Origin: JAUMBM01 sp964441755
GTDB lineage: Bacteria > Bacteroidota > Bacteroidia > Chitinophagales > Saprospiraceae
DNA length: 64,000 nucleotides
Reading direction: 5' to 3'
Assembly (NCBI GenBank): GCA_964441755.1
Contig: CAYTVG010000002.1
Coordinates: forward strand, 383,236-447,235
The notes beneath the pieces were generated by a model. The model did not search any database and was not told the origin of the DNA. It was given only the letters and a program-made list of their open reading frames with translations. Position numbers and translations under genes: made by a program. Below, one piece after another: positions 8,843-18,034 of the stretch (its first letter is position 1; every line of letters starts with the position of its first letter).

Positions 8843-9907
8843 ATGCGACCATTAACAACCATTTTTCTGGGACTTGCCTGCCTCTTATGGACTGCCAGCC
8901 TGTCAGCGCAGGCTGTTGAAATTCCTCAGACACAGCGCGTTGTTGTTGTGAAAAAAACAGCCGACTGGTGCCCCAACTGCGGGCAGTGGGGCTGGACGCT
9001 CTTCAACCAGCTGGTAACAGATCAGGCTGAGCGGGCAACAGTCTTTGCCGCTCATTACAGTGGGAGCTTGTCCAATACCGTAGCAACAGCGATTGCTTCC
9101 AATCTGCCCGGCTCCAGCCAGCCGCGCTTTTATGTCAACCAGACCGATATGAATGCTAATTCCGGTAATGGGACGACAGTCAGAAATCAGGTAAATACAC
9201 AGGTCGATAATGCCACTCAACAGACACCAGTCGCCCAGACGGGCATCCTGGCTACCTATGAAGGCAACCGCTTATTTATCAGAACGCGTACTCGTCTGTT
9301 CCAAAACTGGACCGACGGGGAGCTTTTCCTGGGGGTCTACCTGATTGAGCGCAGCTTCACCGGCAACCAGTCAGGCCAGGGAGCCAACGCACAGCACAAA
9401 CAGCTGCTGCGTTCAGTGGTGCGAGGCGAATGGTATGGCGTTCCAATCCTGAGCGGGGCAAGTACTGATGGTCTCCTGCCGGAAATGGCCGATACGGTGA
9501 CGCTGAGCAATTTGTCGCCGCAAAATCTCGAAGTCGCTACCATCCTGTGGCGCCGCAATGGCAACGGTTTTGCAGTAGTCAATACCAACAGCACGCGCAA
9601 CATTACAGAACTTGTCTCGGCTACTACCGACCCGTCCGTATTTCCCGGCGTATCTTTTGTGGTAGCTCCTAACAAACTCGAGAGCAATTCTGTCGCGCGT
9701 ATTACGCTGGCGGAAGCGCAGACATTGGTAAATATTTCTGTATACAATATAGGTGGGCAGCACCTGACAACCATCTACGACAGCGCACTTGGTAGTGGTA
9801 TTTTCGAATTTCCACTCGAGCATCTGCTGGGCCTGCCATCGGGGGTGTATATTGTGAAACTGCGCGTGGGGGATCAGCAGCACGTCCAGCGGGTAGTAGT
9901 GCCTTAG
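8843..9907 (+). CDS. Secreted thioredoxin-like/Omp28-type protein with T9SS sorting domain
   Basis: The ATG at 8843 gives a 354-residue protein with a good signal peptide (1-23, ending SAQA). The frame is open upstream inside tilS, but that part lacks a signal. Residues about 33-130 look like a thioredoxin fold with the redox motif WCPNC (Cys43, Cys46), as in Omp28-related proteins. A beta-rich middle and a type A sorting domain (about 280-354, ISVYNIGGQHLTTIYD ... GVYIVKLRVG) follow. Inference: a surface or secreted protein with disulfide or metal chemistry. The role is unknown. It probably shares a transcript with tilS. Confidence 0.8.
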   Translation: MRPLTTIFLGLACLLWTASLSAQAVEIPQTQRVVVVKKTADWCPNCGQWGWTLFNQLVTDQAERATVFAAHYSGSLSNTVATAIASNLPGSSQPRFYVNQTDMNANSGNGTTVRNQVNTQVDNATQQTPVAQTGILATYEGNRLFIRTRTRLFQNWTDGELFLGVYLIERSFTGNQSGQGANAQHKQLLRSVVRGEWYGVPILSGASTDGLLPEMADTVTLSNLSPQNLEVATILWRRNGNGFAVVNTNSTRNITELVSATTDPSVFPGVSFVVAPNKLESNSVARITLAEAQTLVNISVYNIGGQHLTTIYDSALGSGIFEFPLEHLLGLPSGVYIVKLRVGDQQHVQRVVVP

Positions 9908-10035
9908 GTGGTTAATACGGCACAGCTGGTTGATTTTGTTCAAAAATCAATAAAATGAACCAGCTGTGCACCGCCCTCTTTGCTGGCGGCAGCCACCCGG
10001 AAGGGAGGGTGTGAAATTTACATGAATTAGCTTGT

Positions 10036-10491
10036 ATGCAACTGGACCTTGGTCTCGATCTGCTAATCGATCGCCTGAAAATCAGAGAACAGGACAATAA
10101 GCCGATGATTCACGATTGTGTGCGTGAACGCTGGCTGGTGTTGCAGCCGGAAGAGATGGTGCGGCAGTTGGTCGTCCATTATCTGATTGCCTGTAAAGGC
10201 TACAGTCGCCATCGCATCAGCCTCGAACGGGGTATCATGGTCAATGGCCTTTACAAGCGCTTTGATTTGCTGGTCTATGACAGTCAGGTGCAGCCCTTCA
10301 TGCTGATTGAGTGCAAATCGCCACAGGTGTCGCTGACGGAGGCTACGTTCCGGCAGATCGCTGCCTACAACCAGGTTTTTCAGGTGCCCTACCTTTTCGT
10401 GACGAATGGCCGAGATTCTTACTGCTGCCAAATGAACTATTCAGAAGCCTTGTTTACTTTTGTTGCCGAAATTCCGGACTATCCCGGCTAA
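10036..10491 (+). CDS. Orphan type I restriction HsdR N-terminal-like domain protein
   Basis: A 151-residue protein. The core RFDLLVYDS ... FMLIECKSP contains Asp77, Glu92 and Lys94 in a PD-(D/E)xK nuclease arrangement, typical of the HSDR_N_2 family. No helicase, specificity or methylase subunit is nearby, so it is not part of a restriction system here. In Bacteroidota this stand-alone form is common as a housekeeping-type gene of unknown role. The threonine dehydrogenase gene begins 14 bp downstream. Confidence 0.8.
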   Translation: MQLDLGLDLLIDRLKIREQDNKPMIHDCVRERWLVLQPEEMVRQLVVHYLIACKGYSRHRISLERGIMVNGLYKRFDLLVYDSQVQPFMLIECKSPQVSLTEATFRQIAAYNQVFQVPYLFVTNGRDSYCCQMNYSEALFTFVAEIPDYPG

Positions 10492-10505
10492 TGAAAACCT
10501 AACCA

Positions 10506-11450
10506 ATGCGTCAATTATCCACCACAGTGTTGGTCACCGGAGCCAATGGTCAGATCGGCTCGGTGCTTGTAAAGGCTTTGCGTGAAAAATACGGCCAAAG
10601 TCAGGTCATTGCGACCGATATACGCGCCTCTGGTGCGCAGGATGAAGGTATTTTTCAGACGCTGGACGTGCTGGACGCACGGGCGCTCGCGGCTGCAGTC
10701 GAACGCTGGCAAGTAACGGAGGTTTACCACCTCGCGGCCATCCTCTCTGCCAAAGGGGAACAGAACCCCCGACAGGCCTGGGAAATCAACATGAACGGCC
10801 TGTTCAACATACTGGAAGTAGCCCGGCAGTATCAGCTCAAGGTCTTTTTCCCTTCCTCCATCGCTGTATTTGGCGAACATATCGAACGCGTTATGACGCC
10901 GCAGTTGGCGGTACTGGCGCCTACAACGGTCTATGGCATCAGCAAGGCTGCCGGCGAAAACTGGTGCCAGTACTATTTCCAAAAGTATGGGGTCGATGTG
11001 CGCTCAGTTCGCTACCCTGGTATTATCGGCTACCAAAGCCTGCCGGGCGGGGGAACGACCGATTATGCTGTCGATATTTTTCACGTAGCCTTGCGAAATG
11101 AGCCTTTTGTTTGCTTTTTGGCTGAGGATGCCACCCTGCCGATGATGTACATGGACGATGCCATCCGTGCTACACTTGCACTGATGGAGGCGCCTGCCGA
11201 AAGACTTAGCATCCGTACAAGCTACAATCTTGCTGCGATGAGCTTTAACCCGGCTGAAATTGCTGCTGAAATCAGGAAGCATCTGCCCGATTTCAGCATC
11301 CGGTATGAACCCGACTTCCGACAGCAGATTGCCGGGGGCTGGCCGCAGAGCATCGATGACAGCCAAGCCAGAATTGACTGGGGCTGGCAACCCGCTTTCG
11401 ACCTGGCGCGCATGACTGAAGATATGCTCATGCACCTGAAAGCTAGGTAA
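10506..11450 (+). CDS. L-threonine 3-dehydrogenase, NAD-dependent epimerase (extended SDR) family
   Basis: A 314-residue extended SDR. The Rossmann motif TGANGQIG is at 11-18 and the catalytic pair is Tyr143-xxx-Lys147. Blocks diagnostic for the epimerase-type threonine dehydrogenase are PGGGTTDYAVDIFH, LPMMYMDDAI, and DFRQQIAGGWPQSIDDS near the C-terminus. It oxidises L-threonine to 2-amino-3-ketobutyrate with NAD+. The partner Kbl ligase is not in the window. A clear terminator follows directly after the stop. Confidence 0.88.
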   Translation: MRQLSTTVLVTGANGQIGSVLVKALREKYGQSQVIATDIRASGAQDEGIFQTLDVLDARALAAAVERWQVTEVYHLAAILSAKGEQNPRQAWEINMNGLFNILEVARQYQLKVFFPSSIAVFGEHIERVMTPQLAVLAPTTVYGISKAAGENWCQYYFQKYGVDVRSVRYPGIIGYQSLPGGGTTDYAVDIFHVALRNEPFVCFLAEDATLPMMYMDDAIRATLALMEAPAERLSIRTSYNLAAMSFNPAEIAAEIRKHLPDFSIRYEPDFRQQIAGGWPQSIDDSQARIDWGWQPAFDLARMTEDMLMHLKAR

Positions 11451-11454
11451 AGAA

Positions 11455-11485
11455 ATCAGGGAGGCTTACACCTCCCTGATTTTTT
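11455..11485. terminator. Bidirectional intrinsic terminator
   Basis: Perfect 10-bp stem (11455-11464 with 11471-11480), 6-nt loop and a T-run at 11481-11485, between the convergent stops at 11450 and 11484. The A-rich left flank makes it usable on the minus strand too. Confidence 0.85.
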
Positions 11486-12239
11486 ATACGTGTATTACTT
11501 GCTCATCTTCCAGCAGCGGCTGTAGCTGGTAGCGGCGGAAAAGCTGCATGGTCGCCAGTACATCTTTTTCGCAATAGTGTGTGATTCGTTCCAGCCCGTT
11601 TTCTTCCCAATATACACGTCCTACCTGACTGCCGTCTATATCATCCTTGGGGGAAGGAAAATCCAGTACTGCAGCCAGCATTTTTAACGAAGTATAAGAC
11701 CGCCCGTCACCGAATCGCCACATATCCATCGTATCCAGCAGGTGCTTCGTTTCCCAGGGTTTTTTCCCCGCAACATCCAACAGACCGGGTGAGGGGAGTC
11801 CGTTGATCAGCAGTCGGCGACAGAGGTAGGGGACATCAAAATCGCGGATGTTATGCCCGCACAAGTAGTGCTTGGCCGGATTGTTGAAGTATTGTGCCAG
11901 CAGGCGGGAAAAATCAATGAGCAGCTCTTTCTCGTCATGGCCGGCAAAAGACTTGAGCCTCACCTTAGGGGAACCAGCTTTGTCGGGATAGGCAACTCCC
12001 ACAGAAATGCAGATGATTTTACCAAATTCTGCATGCAGCGCAGCGCGACCCTTGAAGGTAAGGGCTGCATCTTCATCCGTAAAAACTTCCCCTTCGGCCG
12101 GCTTACTCATTTTGGCTGCCTTGTAGCGCCACTGCTCTTGCATGCTTTCACTCAGTTCTTCGAGGGAAGCCTTCTGGCAGACAGTTTCTATGTCAAAAAA
12201 GAGTATTTGGCTGATATCAATATGTTCCAGCATAGCCAA
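11484..12239 (-). CDS. PolB-related 3'-5' exonuclease family protein (DnaQ-like fold)
   Basis: A 251-residue protein with the DEDD exonuclease blocks: Exo I ILFFDIETV (Asp16, Glu18), Exo II GHNIRDFDVPYL, and Exo III ending in YCEKDVLATMQLF. It matches the family described as predicted 3'-5' exonuclease related to the PolB exonuclease domain. A nucleic acid trimming or proofreading-like role is inferred; the physiological substrate is unknown. It is convergent with the threonine dehydrogenase. Confidence 0.85.
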   Translation of the reverse strand: MAMLEHIDISQILFFDIETVCQKASLEELSESMQEQWRYKAAKMSKPAEGEVFTDEDAALTFKGRAALHAEFGKIICISVGVAYPDKAGSPKVRLKSFAGHDEKELLIDFSRLLAQYFNNPAKHYLCGHNIRDFDVPYLCRRLLINGLPSPGLLDVAGKKPWETKHLLDTMDMWRFGDGRSYTSLKMLAAVLDFPSPKDDIDGSQVGRVYWEENGLERITHYCEKDVLATMQLFRRYQLQPLLEDEQVIHV

Positions 12240-12306
12240 TTGTGTTTGTAAAGCAAGATACTATATCCGGGGCATATTTTACAAAACGGAGAGCATTAAA
12301 AAAGTA

Positions 12307-12342
12307 AGCGCCACCTGCTTCCAACCGGAAGCAGATGGCGCT
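12307..12342 (-). terminator. Intrinsic terminator of the 12.4-14.7 kb T9SS gene
   Basis: A 16-bp stem with one mismatch (12307-12322 with 12327-12342) and a 4-nt loop. On the minus strand it is followed by a T-run after GGCGCTTAC, 35 bp past the stop codon. Confidence 0.8.
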
Positions 12343-12376
12343 CGTCTGTTAGCAGTTATCTTACTACCCGCAGGAA

Positions 12377-14725
12377 TTAGTGCTGTACAACGATTTTTTC
12401 TGTACGAGCGCCATTGGGCGTATTGAGTTGCAGGAAGTAAACGCCATTGGTCAGCTGGCTGACGTCATAGACGAAGCGACCTTCCTGGATATTGTCATAA
12501 CGGCGCTGGAACAGAATACGACCGGAAAGATCAAACAGGCGAATCTCAGCCCAGTTGTTCATATCCTGCAGTTTCAGATCCAGTGTAAACAGCTCGTTGG
12601 CCGGATTCGGGAATACCTTCATCAGGTTGTCCGCCGCCAAGGGCTCTGTGGCATTGAGGATAGGCTCACCCTCCAGATCGGGGTTGTTGCCGATGCTGAG
12701 GCGCATGACCGGTACAATACCGCGACCAAAGCCAACAGTGCTAAACTCAGGCTCGTCTGAAGCACCTACTGACAGCACGCTGGCGTAGCGCGGCATGTCA
12801 ATAGAGTCTGTCAGAAATACCGTAGCCCCGTAGTTGTAAGCTTCAGAAGCCGACATGAACAGCGGCTGGTCTGCTGAAGCTACGTACTGCATGACAGCGA
12901 GGTAGTAAGTGTCGTCGCTCAGCGGATAGGAATTGCCGTCAAAATCGATAGGCACCGTAATGGGGGTCTGTCCTTCTGATCCTGTGAACGTATACTCATT
13001 GATAGACACAGGGCCTACATATTCGTCCGGATTGGCCAGCAGGTCACCGTTAATGTCACCCGCCCACTCATACAGGAAGAGGTTGACAGAAACTCCACCG
13101 AGCTGGGCAGCGTTGTCGACACCGAAAGTGAAATAACGGGCGAAGTAGCCATCACCGCGAGGCATATAGAAGCAGTTGCCGTAGTAGTAGCTGTTGTTGG
13201 CAGCCGGTGCCACACCGCGCGTACGGCCCGTTTCCTTAGCAAAAAGTGTGTCGTTGACAACAAACTGGAACAGGATCGTATCGTTGGCAGTACGATCTTC
13301 CGGCTGGCTGTGGGAGATCAGGTAGCGGCCTTCGTAGATACCCTCAGTCTGACTTGCTGCCGGCAATACCTGGCTGAAAAATACGTTTTCTGCCAGTGAA
13401 TCAGGTGTGATAGCACCGTAAGGATTGTCGGCGTTGTACACCTGCTCACCAGTGGTAGCATTGGTGATGCGCAGGTTGAGCACGACGTCGTTGGCCGTCA
13501 GACCGCCATTGTTCTGGATATCTGCCAGGAAGCGCATGTCTTCCGTCTGGCTTACCGGCGTAACAGCATTGGGAGCAATGGCAAAAAAGCTGCGATTGAC
13601 CTGCATATCGTAGCCTACGCGCTCTTTGACAATGATATCGTCCAGCAACCAGAAGTAGAAATCGGTAGCAAAAGTAAACTTAAGCCGAATTTCACTTGAG
13701 CCATTGATATCGCCGGAAGGTAGCGGGAAAGTCACCTTGTTGCGACGTGTCTGGTTGGGATTCAGCGTTGGATTGGCATTGATAGCCGGTCCCCAGCTTT
13801 GTCCACCATCGCTGCTGATTGATACAGAAGAACGAACGCGACTTCCCAGATTATCAACCGGAGCGTCAGTAGGTGTATTGAGGAAAGCAACAGCCTGCGT
13901 AAACTCGATCTCAAGTGCACGGTCGGCAGAAGAAATATCAATAGCCGGGGAAATCAGCTCAGTCACATACTGTGGGTAAGGCGGAGAGCCCGGATTGTAA
14001 GTTGTGCTGCCCAGCGAAGACTGGAACACGAAGTTGGTAGACGCTACACCGTTGAGGCGGCTGGCCGACTGAATCGAGCTGCCGGCAGCAATGTTGAAGA
14101 CACCAAAGCCATAGTTGCCGTTGGGGGTCCATGTCCAGATGTCACCGCAGTCGCTGACTTTCTCGTACGTGAACTCGAATAATCCGTTGGAGAGAAGCAA
14201 CTGCGTGCCATTGTTGGCAAAAGTGATGGTCGGTCTGCCGGCACCATAGAAAAGTTTCACCAAATCCCTCGCCTCAGCCTGGCTTTCAGGCAGTACAGAC
14301 GTATTCGCTGCTGAAATCACAATGCCGTTGGCCTGGAGGTTGTTGGTTACACCTCCCAGGTTGAGGGCAGCAGTATCGATCTGGCTTACCAGTACGTCGC
14401 CTTCCAGCGTGTAGCGACTGTAAACTGTACCATAGTCTACACCATCGTTGGTAGCAAAAGAAGCAGTATACTCCAGATTGTTGAGGATGCTGAAGGTAGC
14501 TGTTACTTCAATATCTTCAGGTGGAATGGGAATACCTGCGAGGGAGATGCCGGACAACTGCCAGCTACCCCGGTTGGGACCCGTATTGTTGCCGCAGCGG
14601 AGGGTATTTACATCCCAGCCGAACAGACCCCGGGAGAAATCTTCAACCCAAATGGTATCCTGAGCCGTCAGCTGTACGAGGCTGAAAGCCATGAGGAGTG
14701 AAAGTAATGTTTGCTTCATGAACAA
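12377..14725 (-). CDS. Large secreted protein with T9SS sorting domain (paralogue of the 25.7-27.6 kb gene)
   Basis: A 782-residue exported protein with a signal peptide (1-21). Jelly-roll/LamG-like beta domains extend to about 365, and a conserved block begins DMQVNRSFFAIAPNAVTP. A module with SDTLFAKE-type and TRGVAPAA motifs and a dockerin-like GDINGDLLANPDEY follows, and the protein closes with a type A sorting domain (VFPNPANELFTLDL ... GVYFLQLNTPNG). Residues about 375-782 align by eye with about 220-621 of the protein at 25738-27603. T9SS export is well supported; the activity is unknown. Confidence 0.8.
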   Translation of the reverse strand: MFMKQTLLSLLMAFSLVQLTAQDTIWVEDFSRGLFGWDVNTLRCGNNTGPNRGSWQLSGISLAGIPIPPEDIEVTATFSILNNLEYTASFATNDGVDYGTVYSRYTLEGDVLVSQIDTAALNLGGVTNNLQANGIVISAANTSVLPESQAEARDLVKLFYGAGRPTITFANNGTQLLLSNGLFEFTYEKVSDCGDIWTWTPNGNYGFGVFNIAAGSSIQSASRLNGVASTNFVFQSSLGSTTYNPGSPPYPQYVTELISPAIDISSADRALEIEFTQAVAFLNTPTDAPVDNLGSRVRSSVSISSDGGQSWGPAINANPTLNPNQTRRNKVTFPLPSGDINGSSEIRLKFTFATDFYFWLLDDIIVKERVGYDMQVNRSFFAIAPNAVTPVSQTEDMRFLADIQNNGGLTANDVVLNLRITNATTGEQVYNADNPYGAITPDSLAENVFFSQVLPAASQTEGIYEGRYLISHSQPEDRTANDTILFQFVVNDTLFAKETGRTRGVAPAANNSYYYGNCFYMPRGDGYFARYFTFGVDNAAQLGGVSVNLFLYEWAGDINGDLLANPDEYVGPVSINEYTFTGSEGQTPITVPIDFDGNSYPLSDDTYYLAVMQYVASADQPLFMSASEAYNYGATVFLTDSIDMPRYASVLSVGASDEPEFSTVGFGRGIVPVMRLSIGNNPDLEGEPILNATEPLAADNLMKVFPNPANELFTLDLKLQDMNNWAEIRLFDLSGRILFQRRYDNIQEGRFVYDVSQLTNGVYFLQLNTPNGARTEKIVVQH

Positions 14726-14829
14726 GAAAATTTAATTGTATGACTATGATGTGTGCTGACAAACCTGCCGGCAGGTGTCAGTTGCTAAAAGCTTATTGGG
14801 GATTTCCCCTATGAGCCCGGAACGGATTT

Positions 14830-14940
14830 TGGCGTTTGTTTGCTTTTCAGTCACCCGGCGCTTGCCGTACTCCCTAAACACAGAAAACGCAAACCAATCC
14901 TATCCGGTTTATCTTCATCAGAAAAATCCTAATAACCGCT
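14830..14940 (+). repeat. Dispersed intergenic repeat, copy A
   Basis: Begins near CTTTTCAGTCAC and ends with ATCAGAAAAATCC, flush with the stop of the iscA-like gene. It resembles copies at 22068-22180 (same strand) and 48440-48552 (opposite strand). Confidence 0.45.
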
Positions 14941-15290
14941 TAAGCTGAGAAAGAAGAGCCGCAACCGCAGGTTTCCTGGGCATTGGGATTGTTGAAAGTA
15001 AAGCCGCGGTTGTTGAGACCCTCTGCCCAGTCAATCTGCATCCCGAGCAAATAGATGGCGTGCGATTTCTGCATAAGCACGTTAATGTCCCCTATGCTAA
15101 ACTGCTCGTCATTGTCCTTAGGCAGATCAAAACCAAGCACATAAGAGAAACCTGAACAGCCTCCTCCCTTGACACCTATGCGGAGTCCATGGTCGGCAGG
15201 AATATTTTGCTCTTCGCGTATTCTGTGCAATTGCCGGATGGCTCCATCTGTCAGCGAAACGGGAGCCGTTTTTGTTTCTACCACTTCCAT
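14940..15290 (-). CDS. A-type iron-sulfur cluster carrier (IscA/ErpA/SufA family)
   Basis: A 116-residue HesB/IscA domain protein with the three expected cysteines: Cys45 in GGGCSGFSY and Cys108/Cys110 in ETCGCGSSFSA. These bind an Fe-S cluster or iron and pass it to apo-proteins. The N-terminal extension of about 10 residues is unremarkable. It is transcribed alone; no suf or isc genes are adjacent, so the exact A-type role cannot be assigned. Confidence 0.92.
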   Translation of the reverse strand: MEVVETKTAPVSLTDGAIRQLHRIREEQNIPADHGLRIGVKGGGCSGFSYVLGFDLPKDNDEQFSIGDINVLMQKSHAIYLLGMQIDWAEGLNNRGFTFNNPNAQETCGCGSSFSA

Positions 15291-15395
15291 CGTATGTCGG
15301 CGCTTTGTTTGGTTAATGTAACAAAATTAAACAACAGATTAACATCTGTGGGCGTCTTTTGGTTGTTTGGTACATTTTTTTACAAAAATTGAATG

Positions 15396-15403
15396 TACTT
15401 TTG
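15396..15403 (+). promoter_or_regulatory. -7 promoter box ahead of the 15.4-19.4 kb gene run
   Basis: TACTTTTG matches TAnnTTTG exactly, 22 bp before the ATG at 15425. A T-rich stretch lies upstream, but no TTTG at ideal spacing. Confidence 0.5.
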
Positions 15404-15424
15404 TCCCAATGCTACGCAAGGATT

Positions 15425-15967
15425 ATGCAAGATATGGATTTATACGGACGAATTATAATTGACATTCTGATCATGCTGCTGATGGCTGCCATCATAATAC
15501 TGGCTGTCTATCTGCTGATTAAAAAAATGCTGCCGGCACTGCTGGCTGCCCGGGCAGTCAGTCAGCCCCCGCCATCCAATATTGCCGTCATCTTGCCTTT
15601 GCGCCTGCAGGCCTACGAGCGGCTCGCGCTTTTTTGCGAAAGAATAGCCCTGCCCGCCCTGCTGTTCCGGCATCAATCGGATGAGACCGTCAACGTGTTG
15701 CGACTAACGCTGCTGCTGGCCATACAACAGGAGTACGAGCACAACATCAGTCAGCAGATTTATGTTAGTGATCAGCTCTGGCAGATTGTCAAGGCTGCAA
15801 GGGACGACAGCAGTCAGCTCATAGATGTAGTTGCTACACAGCTTGACGGTAGCGCCAGTGCGCAGGAGCTCACAAGGGCACTCTACCACGCGCTTGGGCA
15901 GCGGCAGTCAGATCCGATTTCTATCGCGCAATTAGCCATCAGAAGGGAGGTTGCTTCCTTGTTTTAA
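15425..15967 (+). CDS. Membrane-anchored conserved hypothetical protein
   Basis: The ATG at 15425 lies just behind the promoter box; an in-frame ATG at 15359 lies upstream of it. The 180-residue product has one N-terminal membrane helix (about 8-34) and a cytosolic helical domain with PLRLQAYERLALFCERI and LLLAIQQEYEHNISQQIYVS. I know this pattern as a conserved Bacteroidota protein of unknown function. It leads a run of five closely spaced + strand genes (15425-19360). Confidence 0.7.
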   Translation: MQDMDLYGRIIIDILIMLLMAAIIILAVYLLIKKMLPALLAARAVSQPPPSNIAVILPLRLQAYERLALFCERIALPALLFRHQSDETVNVLRLTLLLAIQQEYEHNISQQIYVSDQLWQIVKAARDDSSQLIDVVATQLDGSASAQELTRALYHALGQRQSDPISIAQLAIRREVASLF

Positions 15968-15985
15968 TCTCTAAAGCGTCTTTCT

Positions 15986-16396
15986 ATGAAAAGAATTTTC
16001 TTCCTGATGTTCCTGCTGGCAGGCTGTCTGTGGATGCCTGCGACCAGCTTTGCGGCTATCGGTCCGCAGTCCGCTACACATACAGAGAGCAGCCTTTCGG
16101 CTGCGCGCACGGAAGCACGTGCTGCGCGGCAGGAAAAAAAGGCGGCGCGGCAATCTTTGCGCGAGCAATTGCGAAAGGCTTTGGCGGCGGCCGATGAGGA
16201 GCTCGTGCTGCTGATAATTTTGGCGCTGCTCCTGCCTCCGCTGGCTATGTATCTGTACGAGGGTGATTTTACAACGCGTTTCTGGATATCACTGCTGCTC
16301 ACCTTGCTGGGGGCTGGTCTTATTATTGGCTGGTCAGGTATAGGCTATCTGCCAGCAGTGGCCTATACGCTGTATGTCATCCTGGCTGGTATCTGA
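15986..16396 (+). CDS. YqaE/Pmp3-like membrane protein with signal peptide and charged linker
   Basis: A 136-residue protein. It has a signal peptide (1-24), an Ala/Arg/Glu-rich helical linker (about 35-70), then two membrane helices with the YqaE/Pmp3 (UPF0057) pattern ALLLPPLAMYLYEG, TTRFWISLLLTLLG and AYTLYVILAGI. Stand-alone Pmp3 proteins are about 52 residues and are linked to membrane potential and salt stress. The long secreted-type N-terminus is the Bacteroidota variant. It sits 18 bp downstream of the previous gene and 19 bp upstream of bshC. Confidence 0.75.
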   Translation: MKRIFFLMFLLAGCLWMPATSFAAIGPQSATHTESSLSAARTEARAARQEKKAARQSLREQLRKALAAADEELVLLIILALLLPPLAMYLYEGDFTTRFWISLLLTLLGAGLIIGWSGIGYLPAVAYTLYVILAGI

Positions 16397-16415
16397 TTTT
16401 CCACCTACCTACTCA

Positions 16416-18017
16416 ATGAAGATCAATCATATTCCGTTTTCCCAAGTCCCGGGCATTGCTGCCCGGGACTTGGCGTATGCACAGGCTGACGCGCGCCTGC
16501 GCGATTTCTACGTGCATACGCCTGCTTTGAGCAGCTTTGCTGCCGTTATGGAGGAGCGTCTGAAGGGACCTGCAGTTGACAGGCAGGTCTTGGTGGAGGT
16601 GCTCCGGGCGCAGTATGCACGACTGGAAAACCCTCAGCCCGCATCACTCGCGCAACTCGAACAGTTGCTTTCTCCGACTGCCTTCACGGTGACCACAGCC
16701 CACCAGCCTGTCGTGTTGTTGGGGCCGCTGTATGTCATCTACAAAGCTGTTTCGGTGATCAACCTGGCAAGGCAGCTGCAGCAAGCTTATCCGGACAGGC
16801 AGTTTGTACCTGTTTTTGTGCTGGGAGCCGAAGATCATGATTTTGAGGAAGTATCTCGCGCCAACCTGTTTGGTCATACGCTCGCCTGGCAGGCTGAAGG
16901 CGGTGGTGCGGTGGGCTTGCTGCCGACAACGGGTGTACAGGAGTTGTTATTGACACTTGATCCTTTACTGGGGGATAGTGATGCGGGGCGTGAGCTGTAT
17001 CACCGTATCGCAGCTGCCTACACCCGGCATGCAACTTTTGGCGATGCTACCCGGCAACTGCTCAATGATTTTATGGGCACACTCGGCCTGGTTGTGATCG
17101 ATATGAATGATCGAAGGCTCAAGGAATTATTTGTTCCGGCCATGCGGCGCGAGATTTTCGAGCGCATATCAAAGCCCTTGGTGGAGGAAACGCAGGCGGC
17201 CATACAGCAGGCTACAGGTTTTGGCCCGCAGGCCTTTTGCCGCGATATTAACCTGTTTTTCCTGCTGCCGGGAAGGAGAGAGCGCATCGAATGGGACGGA
17301 CAGCATTTTCAGGTGCTCAATACATCGCTGCGGTTTTCTCCTGCTGAAATGGAAGAGGAATTGCGTGAGAGGCCGGAGCAGTTTAGTCCGAACGTCGTCA
17401 TGCGGCCACTCTATCAGGAGACGATACTCCCCAACCTGGCTTATGTCGGTGGTGGAGGTGAACTGGCGTACTGGCTCGAGCGGAAAACGCAGTTTGAGGC
17501 TTTCGGCCTGCCTTTTCCTATGCTCATACGGCGCAATTCGGTGCTCTGGATAGACCAGCCGACTGCCCGGAAAATGGAAAAAACGGGATTGTCGCTGGAG
17601 GATTTGCTCTTCGATACCGACACTATTATACGCCAGTATGTTGAAAAAGTGTCAGGTGGTGGGGTACAGCTCGAGCAGGAAAAAAATGATTTTGACCAAC
17701 TTTTTGAACGCATAGCCGAAAAAGCGGCTGCACTCGACCCTACACTCGAAAAGGCAGTCAGAGCCGAACACGCACGCCAGCTCAAAGTAATCGAAAATCT
17801 CGAAGAACGACTTATACGCACGCAAAAGCAAAAGCACGAGGTAACTATCAACCAAATACGCTCGCTGCGGGACAAGCTTTTTCCCGGGAATGGCCTGCAG
17901 GAACGGTACGATAACTTTGTTCCCTACTGGCTTAGAGGTGGCGAACAGTGGCTGTCGGCACTCGTGGCTAGTTTGGATCCGCTCGCAGAAGGGCTGGTCG
18001 TTTTGCACGAACAATAG
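16416..18017 (+). CDS. bshC: Bacillithiol biosynthesis cysteine-adding enzyme BshC
   Basis: The ATG at 16416 (MKINHIPFSQVPG) fits the family start, and the 533-residue length is typical. BshC-specific blocks include TTAHQPVVLLGPLYVIYKA, VFVLGAEDHDFEEV and NLAYVGGGGELAYWLE; a coiled-coil insertion lies at about 435-490. The enzyme adds cysteine to GlcN-malate, the last step of bacillithiol synthesis, so this organism probably makes bacillithiol. bshA and bshB are not in the window. The downstream PRTase gene starts after 17 bp. Confidence 0.93.
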   Translation: MKINHIPFSQVPGIAARDLAYAQADARLRDFYVHTPALSSFAAVMEERLKGPAVDRQVLVEVLRAQYARLENPQPASLAQLEQLLSPTAFTVTTAHQPVVLLGPLYVIYKAVSVINLARQLQQAYPDRQFVPVFVLGAEDHDFEEVSRANLFGHTLAWQAEGGGAVGLLPTTGVQELLLTLDPLLGDSDAGRELYHRIAAAYTRHATFGDATRQLLNDFMGTLGLVVIDMNDRRLKELFVPAMRREIFERISKPLVEETQAAIQQATGFGPQAFCRDINLFFLLPGRRERIEWDGQHFQVLNTSLRFSPAEMEEELRERPEQFSPNVVMRPLYQETILPNLAYVGGGGELAYWLERKTQFEAFGLPFPMLIRRNSVLWIDQPTARKMEKTGLSLEDLLFDTDTIIRQYVEKVSGGGVQLEQEKNDFDQLFERIAEKAAALDPTLEKAVRAEHARQLKVIENLEERLIRTQKQKHEVTINQIRSLRDKLFPGNGLQERYDNFVPYWLRGGEQWLSALVASLDPLAEGLVVLHEQ

Positions 18018-18034
18018 CAGTTTAATCCAGCGAT

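Noticed and set aside
10036..10491. Restriction-modification system
   Set aside because: Only an isolated HsdR-N-like domain is present; no methylase, specificity or helicase subunit nearby.
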